64,000 nt of DNA from positions 7,192,001 to 7,256,000 of the forward strand of contig NC_046679.1 in the NCBI RefSeq assembly GCF_009870125.1. The letters run 5' to 3'. A program made the translations under genes and the position numbers. Shown in pieces: positions 1 through 13,900 of this stretch. This stretch comes from Drosophila pseudoobscura (taxonomy: Eukaryota; Arthropoda; Insecta; Diptera; Drosophilidae). The number at the start of each line of letters is the position of its first letter. Positions within the stretch are counted from its first letter, which is position 1. The notes beneath the pieces are model-generated. The model made no database searches. It was not told where the DNA came from and saw only the letters and a program-made list of their open reading frames with translations.

Positions 1-3000
1 GAACGGGTTGGGCTTCGTGCCGCTGTGGTCCTTGTTCGTCTCCGGCTTGTACTGCGGATCCTTCAGGCACATCGTCTCGCCCACCTTGCGCAGCGTCAGC
101 ACTGCGGAAATGGGCGGCGGCAGGGGCGGCGGCTCGGGCACCACAACCGCCGGCAAGAGGACGGCGGCGGCAACAGAACTGCCGCCGGGCAACTGGCGGG
201 GCGGCGTCGGCGAGTGCGTGGAGGACCGCTGACGCTGCATCTGATGGCAGCGCGCCTTGTCGCTGGGCGACGTATGCATCGGGAAGTGGATGATGTTCTC
301 GCTCAGCGAGCGCCGATGCAGCAGTATCTCGGCCTCCAGCTTCTGGGTGGCGCGACGCACCCGCGACTGCAACATGTGATCGTCGAAGCCGTGGCTGCCG
401 GCCGATCCCGTGGGCGTGCCCGGCAACGCGGCCGACGCTGACTTCGTGGGGAAACGGAATCCTTCCTCGTCCACGTCCCTCAGATGGCGCGGCGTCAAGG
501 TGCCCGCTGGCGCGGTGCAAATGGTGCCCACTGTCGGGGCAGAGGCCAAAGCCGGGCCCGTGGCATGCTCGCTGTCGCTGCCGCCGGGCGAGCAATTGAT
601 CAGCTCCAGGGAGCTCAGCGGACTGGCGCCCGCCGACGACTCGTGCTCGTACTTCTCCAGCAGCAGCGTCAGCTTCTTGGTGGCATCGTGGAACGTGGGC
701 CGGCTATTGGCATCGTACTGTGGAAGGAGATTTGGCATTACAAGGAGCTCGAGGAGTGGGGGGGTCTGCGCTGCAGCACTTACGATGCAACAGTAGAAGG
801 CCAGCCGCAGCAGCACTGGCGGCGTGTCCATCGGACAGAGCTCCACAAAGGCCAGGTAGTCGAGGCCGAAGGAGGGTGTGCGCGGCATCATGTCCGGATC
901 GGCCTCGATGCGCGCTATAATCTCGCACTGGATGATGCCGAACGAGAAGATGTCGCTCCTCTGATCGTACCACTGGCCCTTCAGGCACTCGGGACTGACC
1001 CAATACGGCGAGCCGACCGTCTCCAGGCGCGACTTTCTGCTGCGATCAAGAGGGTTTTGGGGTAAAGATCAGTTTCCGCACGAGGCAAATGCTCAAGGAT
1101 CCACTTACGATTTCACTGGTATCTTTGCGGCTAGGCCAAAGTCCCCCACGACGGCTTCATACTGATCGTTGGCCAGATTGCGTATAAGTACATTCTGAAA
1201 TCCAGACAGGGGGAGGGATTAGATCATTGAGCTCATTGAAATGCTGGCCAGGTACTCACCTTGCTTGTCAGATCCCTGTGAAAGATGCCGGCATCGTGGA
1301 CATATGTCATGCCCCGCGCTATACCCAGCGCCAGTCTTATCTTCTGCGTGGCGCTGAGCACCACCTCCTTGTTGGCCAGCAGCTGCTCCAGCGATCCACC
1401 GTTTATGTACTCGGTGAGGGCGTGCAGCTGTCCCTCCTGCACACAGACGCCCATAAAGCTGCAACGAGAAGGAACAAAGGAGCCAAAAGACTTTTAGTAA
1501 AACTTTTCCACTGCATGGACACTTTTTTCGGGGGCTAAGTTTCGCTTTCAATCACCCGCACCGCCTGACAGTCGCTGCTGCAACTCCGATTTCTTATCGC
1601 CGTCTGACATGCAATCAGCCAGCAGTAGCCCTCCACCTCCCGATGTTTTGATTTTGTAATTCGAGTGCCACGCAATAAAAAGTGAAAGTTTCTCCTTCTG
1701 GCATTCCAGGATCCCTAATTGCCAGCACAGGGACTGCCGCCCTGCCAAGTAGTCATCTCCATTTCCTGCTGCCAGACAATGTCAATGACTCCCCGGTGCG
1801 AGCAGCACTCAAAGGCACTCGGGCTGAAGGCGTCCCCAACTCTTGCACTGCCATGCACTGAGGCGTACAAAGCCCTATCCCGAGAAGGGGCATGATTCCC
1901 CCACCAGGCCAGGACTGCGACTGGGACCGACGCTGGCTCGCTGGTCCGAGAATGCAAGAACAAAATACAAGGTTTCAAGCTTTTAAGGCGTTCCGGCAGT
2001 TGCCTCAGAGGTTATGCTTCTACGGTTCATCTTAGACTGAGAAGTAGAGACAGAGGGCTTAAGTTCCGAGGGATTTTAGGTTCCCTTCCGAACAAACTGT
2101 GAGTCTTCTGGGCCCACCAGACGGCCTACACAACCTCCCATCGAACTGCCTTCGAACTAGTTCCAGTTCTGTTCCTCACCGTCATGCAAACGACATGTAT
2201 TTGGTTTAACAAAAGGCACATTTCTGCTCTCATAGGAGTCTCAGTGTTGACTAGTTTCAAAGCGCACATTTCTGCTCACTTTTGACTCGTTTTCTGATAC
2301 ATTTTAAATGTGAATCAAGACTTCTTTCATTTGAAGCAGTCCTGACCACTCCTGTTCCCAATGAAGTACAGTCTAGCATACAGAAATCTTTGAGTCCCGC
2401 GACTGGGCTTTCCAGTTTCCCTCAGTGCACAATGCCTGCCAGGATGAGGATGAGGTCATCTCCAGGGCCTAGACCGGAACTGTAAGCTTATTAAGAACCC
2501 AAGCGTCAACGCATGCGTTTGTCGCTCCTCCTTCTTTGCTGCCTTGTGTGCAGTCAGGTGCAAAAGGTTAAGTGCTGCCAGACACCAAGGCTCTCTCTCT
2601 CCCCTGCCTTTCCGCCTCCCGAGGTGACAATGAACTTTGGTTGGCTCTAGAGCATGTCAGGTTGCATCATCCTATACTGGAGTGTACTTCGGGGCGTATG
2701 GAAATGTGGCCAACCGATTGGCGCATGTGATTCAGGTCCCGTGCAGGTGTTCAATAAATCGTAACACACCGATAAGAGCATGCCTTGTCGCCACTCGCTT
2801 CAAATTCTTTCTTTCAAGTCTTTCTGGTCTAATCAGTTTTCGGGTTTTTGGCGAACTGTGGCTTATCTGCGGCACATGCCGTCGCTGGCCAGTTGGTCAG
2901 TGGCCAAAATCATTTGTGCCATCATAAGCCAAATAAAAGAATGCTAAAAAATTCTACGTCCTGATAAGGTTTATCGCCCCGTCATGGCTCCGTTGTATAA

Positions 3001-6000
3001 TTGGGCCTCTGAAAGCCATGATATACGACGCTCTAGGGCCAAGTCGATGGGGCCATTAATTTTCACTCAGAAATCCAGAGTTCGGGGAACACTAAAAATT
3101 AATTTCATTAGGTTAACCTCAAAACCATCAAAACATTGATAGATTTGCGCAGGCCGCAGCGATAATTGTTTCGAGCACGCAACCCAACAGCCTGTCATCC
3201 GGGCTCCACTCCGCCTTGAATCGGGTCCTGGCAATACACCCCCTCCTATCAGGTCCTGGCCGCACTCCTCCTCCTATCATGTCCTGGCCACTGACACCTT
3301 GTCAGGCTGCCAATAAGGCTGACAGCCTGTCTGCTTGCGGTTCTCCAGGGTGCGTACCTCTGAAGGGGCATTAGAAGTCATCAAATGTGCGGCAGCTACT
3401 TACTCAGGGGATTCCCCCGTATTTACACGCACAGTAAACGCAGATTAGAGGGAACGAAATGCATGTTTCATTAGTTATAAACGCAGAAGGGATATCTACA
3501 ATGATGATTAATTTCTAAGGCTTTAAAAGCTCAAAGTGGGGATATTTTCAGATGGAAGGCATAAGAGACATCATTCCAAGATATTTTCAGAGGTTGGTGG
3601 GAAGAGGTATCCTTCAGGAGCCCATATGGAGTCAAACATCAACACTTAGTCGCTTTGAAGGCAAGGCTATGATGAGAGTAGAGCATCAATACGCCTAATC
3701 ATGCACATAACATGTATTTTGTTTTGATTTTTTTGTGCCTGGTAGAGAGTTCCCGTCCCAGTCTCGAGTCAAGCATCATACTGCCACGTCCTGCACACGA
3801 CATGCATCTTGTTCTTGCAATTATCAAGCATTCTCTTTAGCTGCTCCCACGTTCACCCCTCAGTGCCCTCACTGTAACCACATGCAAATGGGGTTGGCAT
3901 GGGCCACCTGTTGAATCGCTTAACCCTCGGGGTGTTTATGGTCTTTGCGTGGCTAGGCTGCATTACGTAAGATATCAGACCAGAAATAGAGCTATCAACA
4001 GGCATCCATTTGGAAGATCTATCGGCTTACAGGGTCACAGTTCACACTCGAGAATCAAGGGCAGTCCGCAGGTAAGAACATTATTCAAAGAGAGTTATTA
4101 CACTGCATAAAGAAAAGAGATTGAAATGTGGAGGGCATGACCCTTTCGATGGGAGTGTCTGTCGGTGTGTGTGTGTGTGTGGCAGACACATGTCAGCCGT
4201 AATGACGATGACGCGCCCTTCAGACGGGCCCAAAGGGTCCCCGGCCTGAGACGCGTCTAATCTGAAATGAAGTTATCACAATGCCTGCTCTCCGCCTCCC
4301 CGGCCTTCCCTGCCAGGTGTTGACAGCATCTCCAAGGCCTGCGGCTCAGAGGGTTGTCTGCCTGTCCCTGGCACCACACCTTTCTCGTTGATCTCCATTT
4401 GCATAGCCAGCGCAGGGGCTTTACGGTTCTAATTGAATTTATTTCCCTGCATGATGCACGATTAGCGCCTCGAGTGCCCTGCCCCTCTGCCCCTCCACCC
4501 ATTAGCGGCTTACATTAATCGGATCCCAAAGCCGCACTCGAAGAGGAATGTTTCAATTTGGTTTTGGGCTTCCCAAACGATTTTTATATGGCCCAAAACC
4601 GCCTTCGAAGGCATTTTGTTAATTGGGCAAAAGCCTGGACAGGGCTTGCTGCAGGAAATGAATGCACGTTGAGGGCCCACTTCAGAAGGAGTTTGAGGAG
4701 GAGGAGTCTTTCTGCCCCTCCCAAGCAGGAAGCAAGAACTACTCAAGCGGCCATAAACCTTTTTTTGGGGGGCACATCCCCCATTGTTCTCTGTGCCACG
4801 TTTAGATTTTCAATTTGTTTCGTTTTTCGCCTTTGGGGCAAATGTGTTTTTCTCTTTGAGAGTCGGTTTTCCATGGAAACGTCTCGGAGAGCCACAGCGG
4901 CCGGCATTTCTCTAAGAAAAAAACCATAAATTGACACGTTTGCACGTTTCCACCAAGAGAGAGGGAGAGCGAGAGAGAGAGAGGGAGAGCGAGAGAGAGA
5001 GAGCATGGTTTTCCCAGACATCAGAGTCGGTCCATGGATTGGCAAATGAAATGCAAAATGCAAAATACCGCTTGGAATTCTGCATTCAAGCAAAAATCAA
5101 ACTGGAGCATAAAAGCATTTTGCGCTTAATTGAAAATTATTACCACAACAGCAGCGGCAGCAACATTAGCGGCAGCAACATTAGCGGCAGCAACAGTTGC
5201 AACAGCGACAACATATTGTGGTAGGAGACTGCGGCACGATCGGGTGGAGGTTAAAAGGTTGACACAAAAGCAAACAACAAGACAAACCGCCCAAAAACGA
5301 AAATCCAAGCAGTAGCCAGACCCGTGGGCGTGGCAATGGGCGTTATAAATGGTCCTAAACGTTGCCAAATGCAATTACGGGAGTACCATTCGGCATTTGA
5401 TTGTGGGGCAGGAGAGGGGTGGAGGGAGGAGGAGTCTGTGGGGGAGGGAGGAATCTGTGGGGGAGGAAGGTACGAGTCTATGGAGGAGGGAGGCAGGGAG
5501 GGAACCAGGGTGTAGTCTGTGGGGAAGGAAGGTAGGGAGGTTCAAGTCTGTGGGGGATTGAGGCAGGGAGGAGTCTGTGGGGAAGGCAGGTAGGAGTCTG
5601 TGAAGGAGGGAGGGAGGCAGGTAGGAGTCTATAGAGGAGTGAGGGAGGCAGGGAGTACTCCATGGGGGGAAGGGAGAAGTCTGTAAAGAAGGTAGGTAGC
5701 CTTTGGTGGACTGAGGCATCGACTATGTTGCCACAAAAACATTTCGAAATGAAATGATTGAATTTTTGTGTTTTTTTTTTCGGTTTTTCAATTAGAAAAA
5801 TATGCAAAACGTGATGCGAAAATTATGCAGATTGCAGCTGCATCCAGTAGTGGCTAGTGGCTGCAACATTTGGCTGCCTGTCCGCCTGCCTGCCTGGCAC
5901 TTCCTTTTCTTGTTCGAAGTCCAGAGATTGCCGGCTGCTGACCGATTTCCGAGCCCCCAAAAAGAAAGCGCTGCCGCTGCAACGAAGCCGAGCATTGCAT

Positions 6001-9000
6001 AAATTTGAATATCTAATGCTTTGGCGCTTTTTGTTGTGCAAAATTGATTGAAGTGTATTGAGATTGATTGAAAGTTGATGACATAATTTTGTTGGTGGCA
6101 AAACAGACAAAAGACAAACGCAAATTGGAAGTGAATGTTGGAGAGCCGCAGAGCCGCAGAGCCATAGACATAACTACACTCAGAGAAAAGTGGGCAAAGT
6201 ATAAAGAGGAAACACCAGCCCATATTTCAATTTAATGTTTGATGTTTATATACCAAAAATAGTGTGAAAGGAAATAAATGTATAATAATTATAGTAAATA
6301 ATAATAAATAATTTTTTTTTTTATTTGGGACCGAATCATGCTCTTTTATTTAAAGACTGTGTCTGTACTTTGTTGTTGGATTTGTGGGACCGAAAAGTAA
6401 GTCTTTTATGCGTCTCGCCAAAGACTGTGTATTTTTTATTGGACTCTGATGCAATGTTTTGGTATTTTATAGCATTAAAAGTCTTTAAAATATGGTCCAT
6501 ATTTAATCTAAGTAAACGAGACTTTAAAATAAATAATATTTCAATTCAATATTTCATTCAATTTTTTTTAGGAATTTAATTCAAATATTAAATATATTAA
6601 TTTGAAATATATTTAAATCAAATATTCTCATATTAATATCAAAATGTAAGTTTCGTTTGTTCACAAAAAAAAAATTACGATGAATTAAAATTTGTAAAAT
6701 TTTTGATATTTAAAAAAATTTTTTTTTTTGATTTATCAATTGTCACAAATAAAATATAAGATAACTTTATGTACTGTAATTATTAAAATTAAAATATGTA
6801 GCACTCAAATTTCTGGCCTTCTTTTCTCCGAGTGTAGAGTCTCTGCGACGGCAGTTGGGTGAGAAATGTTTTATGGGACAACAGGCCGCTCGACACGTTT
6901 ATAATCCATTTTATGGCTTTATTTCAAATGCGGAAGTTGACAATTACAAACAAAAAATATATATACAGTGGTGCTCATACACTTAAGCCACAAGAACTAC
7001 ACCATGAATTTAAGCGAATATCAAGAAAAGTTTTTATTTTACAGCTCCCATTTTTTGTCTCAAATTAGTTCTATATGTCAGTGTTTTAATACAACAACAA
7101 CCAAGTTATGAAAATATATAGTCAGCGAAATAATTAAAAAATCTGAAATTATCTCAAAAATATCCTGCTCATATACTTAAGCCACCTAAAAAAAAATGGT
7201 TAAAAAAGTTAAAATTTGCTCAGTATTCCTAGTATTTTTAATAAAACTACTTTAATATTTTGTAGGATGACCTTTCTGCTTAAGAAAAGTGGAGCAACGC
7301 CTTGGTATTGAGTCTACAGGACGTGCCCACTGTTGAGGGGTGATTTTCCTTCATTCTTCCTGTAAAATTCGGCACAAATCCTTTTAATTGCTGTTTTTTT
7401 TTTTGGGCAATGACTTGGTTTAGAATTCCCCACAAGTTCTCTATAGGGTTCTGGTCGGAACTCTCCGGAGACCATTACAAAACATTGATTCCCTCTTGGT
7501 TAAGCCACCACTTGACTATCCTGCAGCAATGTATCGGGTCGTTGTCCTGTTAAAATATACAGGCAAGTGGCAAATTATCGGCATGCTCTCCAGATAATGT
7601 GTTACTCAGAATGTCCCTCTACATTTCGGCGTTCATAATACCTTGAATCTTCAACAGGAGACCTAAACACGATGCGGTGAAACAGCCCCAGACCATGATC
7701 GAAGCGCCACAATGTTTAACGGTCTTCTTTGTGTATTCTGGAGGTAATTATTTGTTGGGTGGACGTCGTACATATAGTTTACCATCACTTCTAAAGACAT
7801 TAAACTTGGATTTTTCGATCCAAACAATCATATTTCAAAAATTAGGACCTTGGTGGGTATGCACTGTGGCGAATTGAAGGCGCTTTTTAACATTCATGAT
7901 GGACAGCATCGTGTTTAGGTCTCCTGTTGAAGATTCAAGGTATTATGAACGCCGAAATGTAGAGGGACATTCTGAGTAACACATTATCTGGAGAGCATGC
8001 CGATAATTTGCCACTTGCCTGTATATTTTAACAGGACAACGACCCGATACATTGCTGCAGGATAGTCAAGTGGTGGCTTAACCAAGAGGGAATCAATGTT
8101 TTGTAATGGTCTCCGGAGAGTTCCGACCAGAACCCTATAGAGAACTTGTGGGGAATTCTAAACCAAGTCATTGCCCAAAAAAAAAACAGCAATTAAAAGG
8201 ATTTGTGCCGAATTTTACAGGAAGAATGAAGGAAAATCACCCCTCAACAGTGGGCACGTCCTGTAGACTCAATACCAAGGCGTTGCTCCACTTTTCTTAA
8301 GCAGAAAGGTCATCCTACAAAATATTAAAGTAGTTTTATTAAAAATACTAGGAATACTGAGCAAATTTTAACTTTTTTAACCATTTTTTTTTAGGTGGCT
8401 TAAGTATATGAGCAGGATATTTTTGAGATAATTTCAGATTTTTTAATTATTTCGCTGACTATATATTTTCATAACTTGGTTGTTGTTGTATTAAAACACT
8501 GACATATAGAACTAATTTGAGACAAAAAATGGGAGCTGTAAAATAAAAACTTTTCTTGATATTCGTTTAAATTCATGGTGTAGTTCTTGTGGCTTAAGTG
8601 TATGAGCACCACTGTATATATATACCACAAGTCTCTTCTTTGAGGAGATAATGCGTTGAAGAAGAAAGCTGTTAAGCTAAATACACTGGTGATTATTTTG
8701 TTGTGCTCCGCACGCAGGCTATAAACTGGATGGAATGCAGAGCCAGTGCTCATTAAATTCCCATCTGTATCTGTAGCTGTAGCTGTATCTGTCACTGCCT
8801 CTGACAACATATTACTCATGGCGATGGATCCTTCTCTCGCACAATACATGTGTTAACACTTACAGAGGAGACAGACAGATGGGAGGGGGGGGGCGATACA
8901 ATGTAACTTTTTGTGAGTTCAATGACTGGCAATTGCGGCCCAGAGACATAAAGTAAAACCGAAAATCCGTTCCAATTTTGGCATTGCACTCGAACCCATC

Positions 9001-10939
9001 TCGATAATTATGAATTCACAATTTGTATACCTCTCTGCCTAAATATAGCCGAAAAAAAAAACGCTCAGTGCTCACCTTTTGACGTCAATTGCTGTGTGCC
9101 TCTCCGGGAACGAGTAATGAAATTGTGTGTGTGAGCATGTTGTGCGACAGCATTTATTTACTCGTTGCTCGTTGATCATCAATCAGAAATTAACCCAATT
9201 TAGCCTTCTTGGCCATGTAATGGCATCGATACGAGGCAGCTTCAATTACCGATAGACAGCGGCAGCCATGCCGTGCCGCACAAACATGAAATGTTGCACT
9301 GATAAAAGTGCAGCAGAGCAACAACCAGATAGAGACACAGCCAGAGCCACAGCCGGTGGACTGCCTCCAGCCACATATCCATTAGGCAATAAAGAGAAAT
9401 GTTTATATGGCCGGCAATCATGACACGCTCTCTTTCTGCCTCTGCCACTGCCTCCACCCCTAGATGTTGTTGTTGCAACTTGTCAAAGTCTGGCTATAAC
9501 TGTACAAAATAAAGGAATCAATTTTGGCATTTGCTACCGTCTCAATTCCCCCCATCAAATGCCATGTTAATTACAGATTCATGCATCTTTTTTGGGGGCA
9601 ATTCGGTAGACCAATAAAATACTCTCATTAAATTGTCAGCAATTTCATGCTGGTGCCATCTTTCCGTTCAGTCTCTCAATTTATTGGCAAGCATTTCATA
9701 AAATGGGTTGGGGGCGGGGATCCGTCCAAGAGAAATAATGGATGCAGTGGACGCCACGATGCCTCGTTCATGTCTGAGCTGAAGTGCAGCTTGTGGCAGA
9801 CAGCTGACCTTCAACTCAGCGACTGCCATCGACACTTTCAATTGAGTGCAGTCCGACCTTGTGTGCCTTCGACATGAGTGGGGGTTTTTCCACCAATTAT
9901 GATTGCACCACATCCCTGCTGCAGATCATCTTCACCTGCTCGCCGCTGCATTCCCCAAAAATGAGGTCAGCCGAAAACAGATCTCTCACCTGAGATCTCG
10001 GAAGTACAATATATAATGTTGTCTCGCGCACATTTTTGCATGCCAACAATTTGTCAACATTTGCCCACGATTTATCACCTGCTTAGCATCGCACTGAGGC
10101 AAAGATCAAAGAATTTCCAGCCCATTGTTTGGGGTCGTAATGAGCCAGCAGCCCGGGTTAAGACACGTCTTACTCGGGCTTACACGCGCTAAATGAGCGT
10201 TTAAATGGCTCTAAGCCAAAGGCAACCACCTCCATGCCGTTCCGTTCCGTTCTGTTGTATTTGTGCCTGCTTAACGACTGCTCCAAATGCAGTTAATGGA
10301 ATTTTTTCCACATGAGGAAAAAGTTCTGGCGGCTGTAACCGAAGATTGAGATACTCTAGGAGGGCGATTGTTGCTGAAGGAGGTATGAAAAGCTGTTCTA
10401 AGGCTGATCATCTCTATTATCATTCGGTAGATATTCGATTTATTGGATTGTATACATAACTTACTTGGTAGAATCATGTAGAACCTGCAGAGAACCTCCA
10501 CAACTCCCCAAACCAATCTCCAGAGACCTCAAACTATATCCCTGTGCAACCGTTCATTCCCATGATCTGTTCTCTTCAAACAAAAAACAACCCTTAATAG
10601 CAACACTCGAGTCCCTCGAGCTGTCTGGCACACGACATGTATGTTGTTCTTAGATTCTAGGGCTTCTTAGAATAACTCCATGAGCAGTGGCTGCCTTTGG
10701 AAGCAAGGGCTTGATATAGAGACGTGTTGGACCCGTTCTACTTCTCTAGTGTTTTCCAAGAAACCCATAAGCCCCCCAATAGCGTATAGCGGCGCCATCG
10801 TCGGCGTAATGTTTGCATTTCGGGAACTGCACTCAACCCAGAAGTCAAGAAGTAAATCCAGCCAACTCTGCGTCGGACAATGGGATTTGTGTGTGAGTCA
10901 AGCAGTATATGGCCCATAAGTAGAGTGACTATCTGTCAA

Positions 10940-10970
<31 letters not shown>

Positions 10971-13900
10971 TGGGAGCGGCGACAGTCATCACATGTGGGT
11001 GGGTGGTTGGTGTTGCAGTTGCAGTTGCAATGCAATTGCCTGACTGGTTGACTGGTTGACTGGCTGCCTGCCGTTCGAGTTCTCATTGTGCGACATTCCG
11101 CATAGCAGGCGGGCGCGTGATAAGCCCATAAAAAAGAAAAAAAAATACACGCCAACAACAAGAGCTACCACAGCCTATGGCTATGGCTGGCGCTGAGAGT
11201 GTTTCAGTTTCGGTTTCAGTTTTGTGGCCCATAAGTCACTGGCTGCCGAGTGGGTGGATACCTGGCTGAAAGCACATGAGGTATTTGGCCCGCTGCTCCG
11301 GCTGCTGCTTTTGGCTACAAAGGTGGTTTCAATTACCGCATGCCACAGATTAGTTCTATTGATGCCTCGATGCATTAGCATTAGCCAGAATGCATCTCCA
11401 CGGAACGGTACTGCCCACCCCCCGCCCCCACAATCAATAGACTTCATTAGGCCTGAGCCACGGCACAGCCGGGAGCCGCCATGGGAGGTGGCCAGGCCCG
11501 CATGGACACGGTTACGCTCTCGCCTCTCTCTCTCTCTCTCTCTCTCCCGGCAGTGTAGCTGTTAAAATTTGACAGTTAGCCGACAGCTGCGATCGTTAAG
11601 CGTCATTAAACAGGCCTGCCTGAGTGCCAGGCCCAGGGAGTGGAGTGTTTGGCGATCCACGTCACTGATAGATACCTCCCCCCTCCCTACCTCGTATCTG
11701 GCAGTATCTGGCCATATTTGCAGTCGATTTTCAGATAGATAATATGATTAACAGCGGATTCCTGAAGCCTTAATTGGCTAAAGAACAACAATTGCCCGGG
11801 TAGAAGGTAGAAGGGGTAGACGTGTGGCTGCATTTTTAATTCCGCTTTTTGTTCAACGAGGCCTATGGCGCCGCAGAATGCATTCCAGAATTTTCATTTA
11901 AATGAAAAGTTGGCAGCCAGCTGCTTCTCCGTTCTCTGTTCTTCGTTCTCCTGACCCAAATCCATCTCTCGTCGGCCCGAGCACACATCAGCCATCAGAA
12001 TATCTTGGTCAGGGGGCATTTAATCACTGGCAACCCCGATGTTGCATTTAATACTTTGGCTGCAATTTGCTGCACGTTTCGGCCGTCTGACAGATGTCAT
12101 AAAATACAACAACAAAAATAAGAAGAAAATGTAATCCGGTTGAAAAGCCATAACGGGATTAAGAGGTTACACGAAAAATTTCTACAATGTTTCTGCGATG
12201 AATGTGTGTGTGTAGGTTGTGCAGGGTGTTAACATTGTAAATTAAAGGGCGTGGTTAGCAGGTCTAAGCCAGAAATTGCATATTCATGGAAAGCCAGACA
12301 CCAGACACCTAGAAAAAGATGGGCGGTTCTGAATGGATTGGGTGTGCGCGCAGAAAAAAATGGCTAAATTGGAAAAGAGGCAGCAGCATCGGCAGTCCCT
12401 GAGAACCGCGAGCTTTGCGTGCAGTCACGTGATGATAGGAAAAAAAACAAAAAATCACTGCATAAATACATCCGCGGAAAAAAGCACACACACTCACACT
12501 CACACACAAACAGTCCATAGACAGCAAATGATTCAAGTGTGAGCTACGCAGCTTGGCGGCAATTAAATCTAGTCGTTGGCTGGACGGGGGGGTGGGGGGG
12601 TGCCCAGACACAATGTCATGACTACTCGTATCAAAAGCCGCCTTTGCCATATTGTTTCAGACTTTGTGCCGCAGAAATTACATCAGCAGTTTTTCTTTTT
12701 TTTTTCTGTCTGTGTGTGACCCCTCGAACACACCTGACGGGCAGCTGGTCACTGTCAAGGCAATTAGTGTGTGTGTGTGCAGTGCACTGCGGATTGAAGC
12801 TCTCATGAACTTGAACTTTTCGTTTGAGATCGGGCATCGGAAATGTTTTATTTGGACTTGAACTCCAACTCGAGCTCTTTGAAATGGCAACAAATTATAA
12901 TAAACAAAGCAATAATCATGCGGATAAACAATAAATGTTTGTTTATCAAGCACAATGAGAAGAGACGATAAAGATAATGAAATAACTACGCAGCCAACAA
13001 ACGGCACTCTTGTTGTTCTCGGTCTGCATTTGCTGCGAGCGAGGGCTACAAGAGAGAGAGGGAGAGAGGGTCACCTCTGCCGTGCAAAAGCTTGAAAGGC
13101 ATTCCGAGAGAGAGCAATAGGCAGAGAGAGCAATCGAACGAAGGTTTTGAAAGAGTTTGCCTGCAATGCGTGTGACGAGATGCGTCCCGTTTTGCTGACA
13201 CGATGGCAGCGACGCATTGCTTTTGCTGAGAGGGCAATAAAACGAAGAGTAGAAGCGATGGCGAGAGTGTGCTTTTCGTGAGAGGAGCGCATCGAAAGAA
13301 AAGATCTCAAGCGCTGGAGCCGAAAAACAAACAGTAAATTCCAAAACCACACACATATTGTACATAAATGTACAATATTTGTTTATTTCCATAAATAAAC
13401 TCTCAATAAAATAAAAAGTAATATCCATAAGCATATGGATAGCATCAGTACACCCGTAAATGATGTCAGTTTAGTCAGCCTGCCTCGTCCACAGAACAAA
13501 ACAGACTCAGAACAGATGTCAGAACCCATGACATGAATGTCCGAGTGAATCATACGCCAACAATAATCGTGTTTGCTGGTTTTTAGCATAGGTCAGGAAT
13601 TATGATGATGATGTGATGGCCCCCATTTCTGAATAAAATATGCGAATTTGAATTGAATCCAATGGAGAACACAACACACAAAATTATTCGTATAGCACTC
13701 GAGAAACACACACTCGTAAAGCCCCTCAGGATGAACCCATTTAAACTGTTTGCGTAATACACTCAACTGAATGAATGGTCAATTCCATGGCGAGGTGCGA
13801 ACTGAATGCGTAAACAATTGAGGCCACATGATCGTCGATGTTTATCAAAAACTAAAGGAACATCTACTGTTTGGAGTACTAGTATATAGAAAACAGTCAT

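Noticed and set aside
25..1065. Long plus-strand frames opposite the last cdi exons
   Set aside because: They are antisense shadows of GC-rich coding exons that clearly encode the kinase on the minus strand.
5375..5807. Pro/Ser/Leu-rich frames of ~110 residues on the minus strand
   Set aside because: Encoded by the G-rich minisatellite in several frames at once.
9985..10000. Possible recursive splice site (CTCAG|GTGAGA on the minus strand) in the 13 kb intron
   Set aside because: It lacks a convincing pyrimidine tract before the AG.
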